A stretch of 64,000 bases of DNA, from contig CP093831.1 of assembly GCA_033063855.1 (NCBI GenBank), positions 1,612,001-1,676,000 of the forward strand. The letters are read 5' to 3'. Shown piece by piece: positions 11,305-23,139 of the stretch. A model generated the notes under the pieces. It saw only the letters and a program-made list of their open reading frames with translations, was not told the origin of the DNA and searched no databases. The stretch's first letter is position 1. The number at the start of each line of letters is the position of its first letter. Origin of the DNA: Smittia aterrima (taxonomy: Eukaryota; Arthropoda; Insecta; Diptera; Chironomidae). The translations under genes were made by a program, and so were the position numbers.

Positions 11305-14300
11305 CTTTTAAGGAAAATCAAATCTTATTAAAGTATAAATATGAAACTATGATTTCCCTTTGTCACAATCGTGACATATTTTCCAAAAAAAAAAGCATTT
11401 AGAGTGGTGAGTTTTTAGTTCAAATCTATACTTTCATGTTATCACAAAAAACGTATCGTATGTTAATCAAAAACGTTGTGGAGAAAACCAAAAAACTTAA
11501 CCAGTTGCATAAAAGTATTTATGTCAATTTAATTTCGATGTCGTGCATGAAAATTTGTGTAAAAACTTATTCCCCGTAAGATTACCGACAGAATGTTGAT
11601 AACAACAAACAGCGGAAGGATCTACAATGACAAGCACTTTAAAATTCAATTGAACAATGGAAGAAATATGCACACTTGACACTTGAAAGAAGTGTAAACT
11701 CTTTAAACATCTCTCTCTGTAATGTTGATGTACTTAAAAGTATTAATCGACTTAAAAGACACGTTTAATTAAACTATTATGAACATTTAACGTTTAATCA
11801 TTTTGAGAATAATATTGGAGAATTATGGAAAGACAAGTCAAAGAAAAATATCTTCTTTCTATATTAAGGTAAATCATATTTAATTCGAAGAAGGATCAAA
11901 CAAAGGATAAAATTAATATATATCAAGCCATTTGCCGGTCATCTTCGTTCATCGTGCTAATGGACAATTATGATCTAACTGAGATCAAAGAAAAAATTAA
12001 ATTATATATGTAGTCAATAATGGATCTTATGCTAACCATGCTAGGCCAAGTCACCAAACGAATCGACGCGTTCCACTCTTGCCTGTCCAGCCCGCAAGTC
12101 TGAACGCGACTTGATTGCATTGCGCCTTCGAAAATGAAACTTTTAACTGATGTAGAGGATGAAATAAAAGTGAACATGATAAAACCAGGGATGAAAAACA
12201 CAAAATTATGTGACAGTTTACTTTCTAATCACACATGTACCTCTCTTTCTCTTTATACTTATCTTGTATACCGCCATTGAATTGGCAATGGAAATATTTT
12301 GATGACGACTCATGCACACACACAACGGATTCTGCTTCGATGAAACAAGGCTTTAAGGAGAAAATTTTTACTGAAAAAAAATATTTTTCTACGGCACAAG
12401 TTCTCTTCCTTTGTCATTCACATACAAGAATATTTCTTAATTTCCCGAGTTGCAAAGAATTAATTGAATGGATTTGAAAACCAAGAAAAGAAGAAGCTTT
12501 CATGTGTATCATGTTTTAAACGTGAGAAAATTTTAATGAATGTTATGTAGTTTTGAAATATTTCTATTTTGAGTTTGGAGAATTCCTTTCGATAAAGAGA
12601 TTGACATCAGAAAAAATGGAGCTATCACTATCAGAGGTCAAGTCCATAATCAATTTGCTCTTTATCCAATCAAATTCTTAACATTTTCAATTCGGTTAAG
12701 CACAGTTTTGAATTCAATTTACAAGACTGATTCTACATAAAAAAAACTTTTAGTTCCTTTGATTCGTGCACAAACTTTTCGTTTCTATGTTGGTGAGAGA
12801 GAGAAAGAGAGTAAGAAAAGCTTCTTGAAAAAAAAGCTCAAATCGCGAGAGAGTCACTTCTCTCGCTCTTACACTTAACTCTCGATAGAACGATCAGACA
12901 TCAAAAGCGAAGAAGATGAAGAGAATTAAATAATTTATTCAAATATGAACATAACAAAAGTTTTATTCGGCATTTGAACCCATCATTGCACTAAAAGATT
13001 AAGAAATCAAAAATATATTTTTATTTATGTATAAATGTCCAGCAAAAGAAAATGAAAGCTTGCAAAACTATATTGCAGAGCAATTCGTGGTGTTTCTATT
13101 AAACACAATTATCTCTCTTCGGAAAGAAACAAAAAATCATTAATCTTATCTTACTTCTATCGTTAAGCAAATGAAGATGGAGTATTTCAAGATATGGAAG
13201 TTATTGCATTGCAAGTTCCCCCCAAAAATGCAGGGACGCTTTTATCAAAACCTTTAACTGGCAGCTAGGAAGTTTCGGATGACATAGAGTGAGAAAGTTC
13301 TTTAAATCTTTGAACGATTTTTCGACGATGTGAGACGCGAAGGGAAATTATGCAAAGAGTAAAAGGCAAAGGCGTCCGAACTTTAATCCATTTCAAAAAA
13401 AAAGAAAAAGTTTATTAATTATTCAGATTATTATGGGTGACAAAAGTTTTCTTATCAAGGAATAAAACATAAATATCTAAGCAGAAACATCTGTTATTCA
13501 TTGAATTTTATGGAAAATACTTAAATTTACAATTGAAGGAAGAAAAAAAAACCCAAAAAAAAAGAAGTTACAAAATGAGATATAAAATAAAAAGCATTGC
13601 AGAATATTGCATAAATTTTATTCTATGAAGTAAAATGTCGAGCTTTTATTTACGTCTACACGTTACATAATGCACTGAATGAAATCTTTGTGTTGTCAAG
13701 CGTTCCTCGTTTTCTCCTTTCTGTTCGAAACGCAAATTTTTGGAAAAGAAAGAGCTCTCATGTTTTATAGTTTCATTAATTAAAGAAAAATGATGACGAA
13801 GGTAGACGAGGATAATCTAAAAGATATTGGAATATCTTAGGTTTTTACTCTAGAGATATGCGCAGAAATATTCTCACTGTATACAGATAACACACTCAGC
13901 CCCACTTACCTTCACATTCCACTTACAAAGTTCCATCTTTTTGATCTTCAGTCAAGACATTGAATTATTGCAGATCAATCAGAGAAGCTAAAGATTTAAA
14001 ATTCCCGAATTTGCAAGAGAAAATCGATTCAAAAAGGAAGAAATAAAAATTTCGAGAAACCTACAGTATGAAAAAGAAAACAACAAGAATTCGCAATTTG
14101 TTTTTATTTAATTTACGTTTCAGGTGTTTCAAAAGGTTTCAGCAGGTAATTGAAATCATCGACAATAACAAACTTGTCACTTTGATTTTCATTTTCCGTT
14201 TCAGAGATCAACTCAATAATTTCTTCTTCTAACCGTCCCAAATCTTATTAGAAAGGATATTTCTCAAACCTTTTGTCTAATTGTTCAAAGCGGACTTGAA

Positions 14301-14813
14301 AGGCTTCACGGAGATTGGTGATTAACAATGAGAAGAACATTAAGTGAATGACGTTCGAGAGAAAAATATTTTTCTAATTTATACGAAACATTAACACAAA
14401 GCAGAAGGTGAGATGCTTCTTATGAGACCGATGCACAATAGTGTCACTTCACGAGAACGGTTGGATCCCTTAAAAAACTCTTATTAGTTTCAACAATGAC
14501 CAAATAATTCTTTTCTATTAACAAGCATTTGAAAAGGAAACCTTCGTCTATTTATCTATCGGATTAAAGTGAGAACTTTCTGACAAACAAATAAGATTCG
14601 TTTCGGATTAATGGACGGTCAATTGAATTGGACTTTTCTGTTTATTTTACAATTCTTGTAAGTTTGAGGGCAGACGGAACAAAGCCGAAGTATTCAGATT
14701 AACTGAACAATTGAGTCGAGAAAGAGTTCAATATTGTTCGACATTCAATCTTGTTTTAAAAATAAATTTTGAGTAATCGGCGATAATATTTTCAATTAAT
14801 AATTATTTATTGG
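11305..14813. other. IA-2 3' UTR and intergenic DNA
   Basis: AT-rich sequence with several AATAAA-like motifs after the IA-2 stop, a short GA-rich run near 12790-12820 and A-rich runs. The open frames seen are short and unconvincing. On the minus strand an AATAAA lies just beyond the stop of the small membrane-protein gene at 14814, a candidate polyadenylation signal for it. Confidence 0.5.
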
Positions 14814-15161
14814 TCATTTCATTGTTATCATCGTCGGTGGATTTTGATTCTCTGCAGGTATTGAATAAATACTTTGCTGTGTTGATGCCGGTAGAGCACT
14901 TTGATCATCTGTTACACGAGACACATTTACAGTCATGGGAGCTGCTGCTAGATAGCGATGACCGGTCGCTGGTGGTTCGTGATTTGTTGCTGAAATTTAA
15001 AATTTTTTAAATAAATTTTCATCAATTGAATTCTTGAGTTTACTTATTAGATTCTGTTTGACACCACAGCACTTGTGTCTATATTTATAAATAAGAACCA
15101 CAATTCCTATTCCAATAATCACAAAACATAGAACATAGACCCATGGAGCGTATTTTGCCAT
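14814..15161 (-). CDS. Small single-pass membrane protein, unknown function
   Basis: Two exons: 15161-15044, then a 54-bp intron with GTAAAC donor and TTTCAG acceptor, then 14989-14814. They join in frame into 97 residues. The protein starts MAKYAPW, runs into a hydrophobic span VYVLCFVIIGIGIVVLIY (about residues 8-25), then a basic Cys-containing juxtamembrane stretch KYRHKCCGVK, which could be palmitoylated. A polar Ser/Thr/Gln-rich tail of about 60 residues ends IPAENQNPPTMITMK. The short lumenal end and basic flank suggest the tail faces the cytosol. An in-frame TGA lies four codons upstream of the ATG, which supports the start. It is divergent from the galectin gene, with 325 bp between start codons. 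I do not recognise the family. Each exon is too short to be seen as a long open frame, so it could be missed by simple ORF calling. Confidence 0.6.
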
Positions 15162-15225
15162 TCTTCAATCCCAAACTTCAAGTGAAACTCTTTTCGATTA
15201 TTAAAGTTTTGAAGATTCGATTTAT

Positions 15226-15400
15226 TTATCTTATCGAGAATTTTCTGAAAAAAGATTTCTACTCCGACACATTTACAAATCAGTTTTCCTTTGTGTTGCA
15301 TTTGTTATCATTATTTCAACTTACATTTCTCCAACTGTAGTAGACACACTTTGTTTATAATAACACACATTTGTGTCAGCGACGAGTGAGTCATGATAAG
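15226..15400. promoter_or_regulatory. Shared divergent promoter with GATA and AP-1 motifs
   Basis: The 325-bp gap between two divergent start codons holds tandem GATA sites read on the minus strand (TTATCTTATC at 15226-15235), about 65 bp upstream of the small membrane-protein ATG. An AP-1-like TGAGTCA (15386-15392) directly abuts TGATAAGA (15393-15400), about 90 bp upstream of the galectin ATG. GATA factors drive gut, fat-body and haemocyte genes in flies. Motif matches only. Confidence 0.4.
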
Positions 15401-15486
15401 ATTACTAAAAAACATTATTGCGATTCTAGTTTCTCGCTCAAACAGTTTTGTTCAATCTCTGAAAGAGTGAAGTCTTAAAGTTCGCA

Positions 15487-16328
15487 ATGGCAACAATTCC
15501 TATCTTCAACCCAGTAACCCCATTCTTGGGACAAATCCCGGGAGGTCTAAGACCAAGTTTAATGATCAGATTCAAGGGAATTATTCATGGAAATGGAAGG
15601 TAATGGAATTAATTACGCACTTCGATGATTCATTTGTTTGATGATTCATAACTTTCTTCGTTAGATGTCAAATTGATTTTGTGAACTCTCCATCGCTCAA
15701 CACAAACCAGGACATTGTTTTTCATCTTAGCATTCGACCAAGTGATAAAGTAATTGTGAGAAATCATCGTCAAGGTGGACGGTGGGGATTGGAAGAACGC
15801 TACGGAGCTTGCAGAGTGAAGAAAAATCAAACTTTCGAGATTATTCTTCTCGCTGAGTTCGAACATTTTAAAATTGCTGTTAATGGTCATCATCTTGGCG
15901 TGTTTCGACATCGATTGCCACTCAGCTTAGTGAATTTCATCAGCGTTGGAGGTGAAGTCACAGTCGATCACATTTTATTGGAGCAAGACCAACAATCAGC
16001 TCAGACTCAGACAATTATCTCTCAAGTGATCACAACTCCGAGAACTCACATCTATCCGATTCACCCGACGCATCGTTCACCAATTCACACAGTTCACATG
16101 CAAGTGAATCGACCAATGACTCCTCCAGGACATCCAACGACTTATGTTGTTCAGCAGCCTACAACGGTAAAAACAAAATAAAGAAAATTAAGTTCTTTTA
16201 AAATAAATTTCTTTATCTTTCAGTCTGTCACAAGAATTGGGCCGCTCACAATTGAGAGACGAACAGAACCTGCTCAAACTCTTTTCGTCACTCAACAAAA
16301 TCAACAAAGTCATGTCTACAGATACTAA
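15487..16328 (+). CDS. Galectin, single carbohydrate-recognition domain
   Basis: Three exons (15487-15599, 15665-16166, 16224-16328) join in frame into 239 residues. One galectin domain occupies about residues 14-140. The sugar-binding pattern is largely kept: HLSIRPS replaces the usual HxNPR, followed by VIVRN and then WGLEER. So beta-galactoside binding is likely but Asn of HxNPR is changed. There is no signal peptide, as usual for galectins, which are cytosolic or non-classically secreted. The C-terminal ~95 residues form an unusual His/Pro/Thr/Gln-rich tail (for example THRSPIHTVHMQVNRPMTPP) not expected in a minimal galectin. Insect galectins act in immunity and in peritrophic or haemocyte interactions. 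It shares a divergent promoter with the small membrane-protein gene. Confidence 0.9.
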
Positions 16329-16534
16329 AGAAATCAATTTATGATCAAATTGTATTACATCAATAAATATTTAAGAAATTGGAAATGAATCATTTTGAAT
16401 TGAAACAAACGCGTCATAGCTTATCGCGCAATGGTAAAATAATGGTCGAGATAAGAGAAGCTTGCAAAAATTTCTCTGTAGTTGTTATCAAAGACTTGAA
16501 GTATTCGATGGATCAAACCATTCCGTGAGATACG

Positions 16535-17640
16535 CAAACAGTGAATGCTCCAGTTGTGTAAATATCGATCAATGCAACTTGAAACTTGGAATTCCACGAG
16601 AAATTAACAGAAATCTGTGAAGAGATTTTCGATTCATCGACTTAATTTGAAGTTCAAACATGCGACTTGTCGCTCATCATTCCCAAAAGCAGCTAAGCGA
16701 TCATCATCAACATCAGCATAACAAACGATCGGTAATTTTTCACACTCGAGCATCACACGAAGTTTCTTTTTCTAATTCGTCGTGTGGGCGAATAAAACTC
16801 TGAGAAATTTCGATTGCGCATGAACCGTTGGTCGTGATCAATTGTTGATGCGATTGCGGAAACTGAAACTTAAAGGGCTTCATTAGGCAACAAGTTTAGA
16901 CTTCGATGATCACCTTGGTCGATCGTTTTCATAATTAAACATCATCAACCGTCAAAACCTGTGAATCTGCCCACGACGAACCTTCTCCGATTGAATCCAT
17001 CATCGTGCGAAGTGACTTTATGATTGCTAACAACTCAGAGATCCGATTAATTTGACTTCGCACATTCGAATTAAGCGAAATCAAACAAACAACGGAAATT
17101 AAAAATTCTTGAGCCGATTTCTCGAAAAGTTCTTTTATTGTTCTCAACGATGATGTAAGAAATGTTCTACTCGATTTAATTGCCTAACGATCAATTCATA
17201 GATTTTGTGAAGTGAAAGAAGAAAAAAACGAATTTCTCATTAATGAAGTTGCTGAATACGCGATCGCTTACAAATTAAATGAATAAAAAGAACAAACGAA
17301 ATTTTGGTTCGACCCCCACTTGGGATTATTGTTAACTGATCTTCGGCAAATAAATAAAATTAAACAATCTTAAATTTCATCTTCTAAACTTTAAATCTTC
17401 ACAAAAACCAGGAAAAGATTTCGCGAAATCTCAACGACATTGCTAAAACAAAAGAATTCGGTCATAAAGTCAACGACATCCTTCAACGATTTTAAGTCGA
17501 GAATGAGAGTAAAGTATTGTCTTAAGAAGCTTAACAATCGTAAATGGTCAGTCTTCTCGGCTCTTGAGCAGGTTTTAAAAACCAGATCTTAACGATCACT
17601 ATTCATCTTCCACCCACAACAAACATTTTTATTCGCTAAT
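16535..17640 (+). repeat. Left arm of long inverted repeat (pairs with 54075-55138)
   Basis: The reverse complement of this segment reappears at 54075-55138. The outer edge is sharp: homology stops at 16535 here and 55138 there. From 16535 to about 17220 I count five substitutions and one 1-bp indel (about 99% identity). Inward of 17220 the arms are clearly related but much diverged, and this arm has roughly 85 extra bases near 17281-17360. It begins about 200 bp after the galectin stop. No terminal inverted repeats, transposase or target duplication were seen, so it does not look like a simple transposon. Confidence 0.88.
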
Positions 17641-18799
17641 GCTTTTAAATTGATTCAAACTTAATCGTTTGCAACTTCTTATCATTGTTAGGAAGCCTTA
17701 TTAGGCATCTCCGGTGATCACGTTTTGTTATTTGATCGGCCAGCTGATTGAAAGAAACATCATAATCAACGAAACGATCGCTGGAAATATTCTGAAACCA
17801 AAGACGCTGAATTCGTTAACGAAAATCTATTGCCTTTAAGCTTAAAGTAATATTTTAATTAATTCAGGGCGATAATTTATGCTTCAATATTTCTCGAGAA
17901 CGCACCATTAAAAATACGAGAGATTCAACAGCTTCGTGACGAAAATTGTCCAACTTTACGACTTTCTTTCTTGTGAAATGTGTTAATAGTCGCTGGGCAA
18001 CTAATTAAAGTGACACGATGTGGAAGCTTGAGAGTCATAAACCATAAGCATGCCGAGAGACGACAGAAGATTCATTTCCAATGCGTTAAACAGTTGTTTC
18101 TTCTGTGAGAGAGCGTTGCAACATTTTCTAAGAAACTTTATGACAAATGGAAACGATCTTGACTGGGTTTTGCTCTTTTATGTCACTCAACTTCAATCTT
18201 GACACGACATCATCTGCAAATGAATATTTTGAAGAATCAACCGTCATAACGTCAATTAAGTGTTAATTTACCTTCCTTTGTTGTGATTCCATTTTTTGCG
18301 CTGTTCAAATTGCCTCGAGAACTTCTCTAAAGGGATTAAAGTTAAACAATGTGATGACGTAATTGAATTGATGTCGCACATGAAACACGTTTGTTTTGGA
18401 CGAAGGGTGAAATCTTGATTCATCGCACATCAATTGTGGATTAAAAATGAGAATTCACTTCATAAAAAGCGATGAATGATGAAGCTGGCAGATGAATCCC
18501 GGGGGGTTATCGTGTTGCTGGTTTCATTTGTTGGTTTTCCTCCGTCGATTAAAAAATAAATGCGCATCAGATGTTAACAAAGAAGTGAAGCTGCTGATGC
18601 AGAACGAAAGATGAAAGATTAGCATGAAGGGGATGAAATTAAAGCGATGCAATAGAAACTTCCTGCTGATGGTTCGGTTAGTTGATTAATTGGTCTTTAT
18701 AGTTTGTTATAACATTTGTTGAAGTGATGAGCTGATGTTCGATTTGAGTGGAGGACAAATTCTCTTCTTCTTGAAATTAATTCCCCGAGTCATGCAAAG
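17641..18799. other. Intergenic region, nothing supported
   Basis: No convincing coding exon or RNA gene between the inverted-repeat arm and the tetraspanin 3' end. Likely intergenic plus the tetraspanin 3' UTR on the minus strand. Confidence 0.45.
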
Positions 18800-19514
18800 T
18801 CACTTCCGTGCACTGTGTTCGCTCTTCTCATCAATCAGCAGTGGAACAAGGCTCAAGTCAAGTTTTGAGTTCGTCTTCCTTCTCATTCTCTTGTAGATTG
18901 TTTTTAAGTTAATCCAGGAAATAATGATTGCAAAAACAAACGTCACAAGAACTGTTGTTTGAAGATGAGTGCACTGAATTTTTGGGTTCAAACATTTAAA
19001 GTCAGTCGAATCGCAGCAAGACCTTGGCAAGTTAACTTCGTAGTCAATCTAGAAAATGAATTTGATTGAAGTCACTTGTTGAAAGAAATCTTCAAAAACT
19101 AACCAAAGAATGAATCTGGCAGCAGTCGAGAACATTTTGAAGAGTTTGAATGATTTCTCTGTAGAAATTCGATGAGTCTCTCAATGTCCATAACAATTCT
19201 ATTTCGTTGCTCATAAACTTTTCAAACTCTTCGCGATGATACACAGAAGCTGCTATCACTGCCGCACTTGAAGTTATTAGAATGAGATAGCAGCTAATTA
19301 AAATTGCGTTCAATTTTTTTAAAACTTCTGCAAGACTTTCAAGGCAATGAATTGAAATGATGAATGATCCAACAGCCATCGAAATAAATGGCAAAACACT
19401 GATCTCTTCATCGTGAGCACTCGATTTTTTTATCACGTAAAGTCCAAAAGTGAGGAAAGAAATTCCTAAAATTTTGCTCACAGCTGAGCTCACAGTTTGA
19501 ACAAGTCGAGACAT
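18800..19514 (-). CDS. Tetraspanin
   Basis: Two exons on the minus strand, 19514-19104 and 19048-18800, separated by a 55-bp intron with GTTAGT donor and CTAG acceptor. They join in frame into 219 residues. Four hydrophobic spans are visible: near ILGISFLTFGLYVI, ISMAVGSFIISIH, ILISCYLILITSSAAVIAA, and TTVLVTFVFAIIISWI close to the C-terminus. Between spans 3 and 4 lies the large extracellular loop with a CC pair (DCCQIHS, replacing the classical CCG), PRSCC and two further Cys, the tetraspanin disulfide pattern. Tetraspanins organise membrane microdomains with integrins and receptors. The loop is short, and the third residue of the CCG motif is Gln. A GTT-to-ATG choice is possible at the start; the first true ATG (MSRLVQ) was taken. 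Confidence 0.82.
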
Positions 19515-19548
19515 CAAATTGAACTGAATAACTTCACGAACCTTTCAT

Positions 19549-19575
19549 TTATCAAACAACTGATAAGAACTTATC
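19549..19575 (-). promoter_or_regulatory. Cluster of three GATA motifs upstream of tetraspanin
   Basis: TTATCA (19549-19554), TGATAAGA (19561-19568) and CTTATC (19570-19575) lie within 27 bp, 35-61 bp upstream of the tetraspanin ATG. TCAGTT Inr-like sequences also occur on the minus strand here, but no DPE at +28 was found. Confidence 0.4.
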
Positions 19576-21571
19576 GATGAAAGGGTGACACTAAATTCTT
19601 TTCGATATTCGAACGAATCGCCGGTTCAAGAAATCAGAGAAAAGAAGTTTCTTCGAGACAGGAAACATTTCTCAGTGTGACCATTTGCGACAGTGCAGCT
19701 TGCAGGTCTTGGACCTAAATAGAATGAGTTTACGACACTTGAATACGTTCCATCTTGCACCATTCTCGTATCTTTAGAAATTTCAATCAATCTTTGTACG
19801 GCGTGAGGTCTCAACGATTGTTTGTTGAAACTTTCTGTCGCTCAATCGGTCGAACAGTCTCCAAAATAAATAAAAGAATTAAAAATGTCTGTAACGGTCG
19901 AAAGACTTTTCTCGTCTCATTATGATTGAACTCGATCAAATTCATTGAACACGTGGCAGCTGCTTTACAGCTTTACTCGTTGGGCTCCCAATAATATTCA
20001 AATTGAAGGAGAAAGAGAAGCAGAAACATTCTCGGCGGAGATAAAAACAATAGACACTTAAATAATTTATTTTCTGGTCTGGCGTTAAGAGCCCTCATCT
20101 CGTTTCATTTCGAGTTATTTTACGATGAGTTTCATTTAGTTTGAGCTCTTTCCGTGTTTCCAAACAATCTGGATTTCATTATCACGACTTCCATCTGCTG
20201 AGTTCGCTCTTAACGGTCGACGTTTAATGTTAAGAAAAAATTGTGCTGGATCATCAATGAGTCGATGTAGCAGCTGAAAGCAGTTCACCAACCTTGCGAA
20301 ACGTCCAAAAAATATTCTTCTTGCCGCAGGTGAAGAAGTTGTGCAAAAAAATAAATATTTACGACTTCAACTGTTGCACAAATTTGTTGTAAACATCTTC
20401 AGACATCCTTAGCCTAAAAAAAAACTTGAATCGAAGTTCTTTTCTTTGTATGTCAATTATCCGAAGACGTTCCCTTTTTGTCACATTAAGAGTAAAAAGT
20501 CCTAATGAATCGAAAGGCGGTGAATCGAGACCTTTCTGTTAGTTCAAAGCAACCGAAGTCCTAAATCTCATTTCGTCGTGCAGATGCAAGCTTCAAGAGG
20601 TTAAATATTTATTTTTCTCTGAAACTCGAGGACGTCGCTTAATTAAAACATAAACAATGTTTCTCCAAGGACCTCGGCGAGCAAATAAAAATCTCCGAAA
20701 CGATTTCATTTGCTTTATCGGTCCTTGGAATCTCGTTAAATTCTTCGACGGCAGCTGCCACGTGCCGAGCGACGATCGAACCAATAATTTCGTTGTCGAG
20801 AGAATAAGAAGATTGTTTTAATAAATGGAAAGATTATTTTCACAAGATGCCTCGAAAAAAAAAGGAGATTCAACCTCTAATTCCATTTGATGATGCTCGG
20901 TGTCTGATCGAGTCATAAGACAGCAGATGCAATGCACGAGAGTATTTCCCCGCCAAAAAAAACGAAAGTCTTCTTAATTTTTAAGAGTTTGAGTTTAACA
21001 TCACACGAAACTCAAACAAGCAAAGTTTAGGTAAGAATGTCGTGAGTTAAATAAAAGACCAGAACACCCAAACGAAGAGAAAATCGTAACATGTGTAGCA
21101 GATGTTTCTCGGATTCTTTAGCACTTTTCTGTTACGAAAACTAATCAGAAGAATTCATAACTTGAAAGGAGACTCGCACTGAAAAGATTTTCGTTGCTTT
21201 CAATGTTTTGTCCAATCAATTTCATCACCTTGAAGCATTCAACATCAATTGCTGTTATTACCGCGTTGCCGACGAAATCCTAAATACTCGAGAAGCGAGT
21301 CAACGTCAAATGTTGTTAAGTTTCGAGTTTCTTCCGCGAAAATCTTGTAAACTTCCTCGCGCCAAGTGATCCGATTAAAAAGCAGATGTTGCGACCGCAC
21401 CAGCATAAACTTTTATTAATCTTTCGCGCTTCTCGCTCACGTTGGTTTTGTGATAAACATCAAGAGTGCGGTTTGTTCGATTCGCAACTTTTTATAAAAA
21501 AAACTTCTCTCGTCGTTCCTCATTAAAAATGTTTTTCGGTCTCATTAGACATTCTTCGCGTGGAGCGAGGC
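19576..21571. other. Intergenic region, nothing firmly supported
   Basis: AT-rich with short A-runs. The open frames here lack ATG starts, splice context or family resemblance. Confidence 0.4.
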
Positions 21572-21775
21572 ATGTGCAATATTGAAGTTCCGTTCTTGGA
21601 TATGCTTCAGAGCTTCACTTTTCCACAGAGGGTGACTCCATCTGGCATTTACGAGACTCTTGTGCCTTCACTCGATAGAAAGGCTTTCTTGTGGAACAAT
21701 ACGCAGCTCGAATGTCTGAATTTTATAAAAATTGTTCCGCATCACGAACTTCGACTCTTTCTAAAGAATTTTTAA
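21572..21775 (+). CDS. Possible small gene or 3'-terminal exon, unknown
   Basis: An ATG-initiated frame of 67 codons (MCNIEVPFLDMLQS... to ...HHELRLFLKNF) stays open back through a plausible acceptor (CATTAG ending at 21549), so it could instead be the last exon of a spliced plus-strand gene. Its composition looks protein-like and third positions look less AT-rich than surrounding DNA. I recognise no family and found no upstream exon. It lies about 660 bp before the CYB5D1 homologue and could be unrelated or chance. Confidence 0.25.
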   Translation: MCNIEVPFLDMLQSFTFPQRVTPSGIYETLVPSLDRKAFLWNNTQLECLNFIKIVPHHELRLFLKNF

Positions 21776-22433
21776 GGGTCAAGCGAGATTAATAATTTTC
21801 AGTAAATTAAACTAAATGGAAACCTTGAAGATTTAATTAATTTCTTTTGTGGCCTTCTTGAGTCAAAGCAATAAAACTTCTCTCTCATAAATTCACGACA
21901 CCATCAGTTGCTTCTTTTGTCGACTGTGGAACAGATTTTAAAATGATCTGGCAATTTATTGACACCAACAAATGGATCGAAACAAATTCGAAGTCTTTTG
22001 TCATGATCACTGGGGTTGCTTTGATGAATTTCCATCTCATAATTTGATTATTGTTATGCGAGTAAGTCAAAATTGACTTCGATCTTTTAAAGTTAATGAA
22101 AGAAATCGTTTCAGAACGAGGGATGACGTTGAGGATTGTGAAGGCTTCGTTATCGTTTGCTCCTAATTAAACTGTTTAATTTGATCTGAATTCCTTCATT
22201 CATCAACGCATCTTCTCCGAAGTTCATTCTTGTTTAAAGTTTATGGATCTCTGCCTTCACTGATGACTCTTAACATGCTTCAAATGTTTCATGTTCCAAT
22301 GTCATGACGAAGCATCATGCAATGCAACCGACCAGCATAACTTTACATTTTCAAACGCGTGTTATCATAATTGCCTTTGAAATTGAAGTGTCAAATATTA
22401 TTTCTCGAAATTGGAATTAAAGTCTCAGTTTGA
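21776..22433. other. Intergenic region upstream of CYB5D1
   Basis: No exon supported. TCAGTT at 22425-22430 is an Inr-like sequence 7 bp before the CYB5D1 ATG, but there is no DPE at +28, so the true start site is unclear. Confidence 0.4.
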
Positions 22434-23139
22434 ATGGACAACGACGAGTTAATTTATTTCACGAGAGATGAAGTTGTCGTTCACAACACACAAGATGACA
22501 TCTGGGTCAGTTCTAATGGTTTGGTTTATGATCTTACAAGTCTCGTTCAGAAGCGTTTAGAAACGATGAGTGACGTGAGTAGCCTTAACTTCTCTCGAGC
22601 CATGACCATCGACAAATAATTTTTCGTTGATGAGATTAAGTTGACAATCAATTTTGTTTCCGCAGAGTTTGCGTTTATTGATCCAATTTGCTGGAAAGGA
22701 CTTGAGTTGGTGCTTTAACGAGAATGACGAGCCATTGGAGAGAATCAATCAGTTTGGGATGAGTGTTCCTGTCTTTTTACCGAATTTAGAGAAGATTTCT
22801 GATGAATCAGACTTTTGGTGGAAGAATTCGCGGTTTGTCATTGGCAAGATCACTTGCATTGAACGTCGGATTCGAGTAATCAACACTTTAACGCGAAAAA
22901 TTATTCACATGAACGTCTGCGAAGAAGACTCGATCGAAACAATTCAACGTAAATACGCTGAAAGATTCAATCGTGATGCTTGCAATTACATTTGGCGGAA
23001 GACAGGTCCGAGTGATGAACGATCTGGTCATCTCTTCATGAACAAGACACTCACGCAAAATGGAATCCTCTTCGAGAAGAATGAGAAGCTTGGTCTGCCA
23101 CGAGCTCTTTGGCTTTACTTTATTTTAAATAAAAACTAA
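22434..23139 (+). CDS. Cytochrome b5 domain-containing protein 1 (CYB5D1) homologue
   Basis: Two exons, 22434-22574 and 22666-23139 (GTGAGT donor, CCGCAG acceptor), give 204 residues in frame. The N-terminus (YFTRDEVVVHNTQDDIWVSS then GLVYDLTSL) matches the start of the cytochrome b5-like fold of CYB5D1. The second half (RRIRVINTLTRKIIHMNV, EEDSIETIQRKYAERFN, YIWRK, LTQNGI) matches the ubiquitin-like C-terminal part of the same family. In vertebrates and algae CYB5D1 is a radial-spoke-associated ciliary protein, so in an insect I would expect expression in sperm and chordotonal neurons. I do not see the HPGG haem motif of classical cytochrome b5, so haem binding is doubtful. The length is close to the vertebrate protein. 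Confidence 0.85.

Noticed and set aside
11995..12125. Minus-strand TGGCCTAGCATGG, matching a tRNA A box
   Set aside because: The only B-box-like sequence lies on the wrong side, so no tRNA or SINE promoter is formed.
17300..17330. GGTTCGACCCC, resembling a tRNA B box
   Set aside because: No A box at the right distance and the flanking bases do not form a T stem; not a tRNA or clear SINE. No tRNA gene was found anywhere in the window.
16535..17640. Inverted-repeat arm as a transposon copy
   Set aside because: No terminal inverted repeats, poly-A tail, target duplication or transposase; graded divergence fits segmental duplication with conversion better.
19626..19814. 62-codon minus-strand frame ahead of tetraspanin
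   Set aside because: No ATG start, no splice partner, no recognisable motif.
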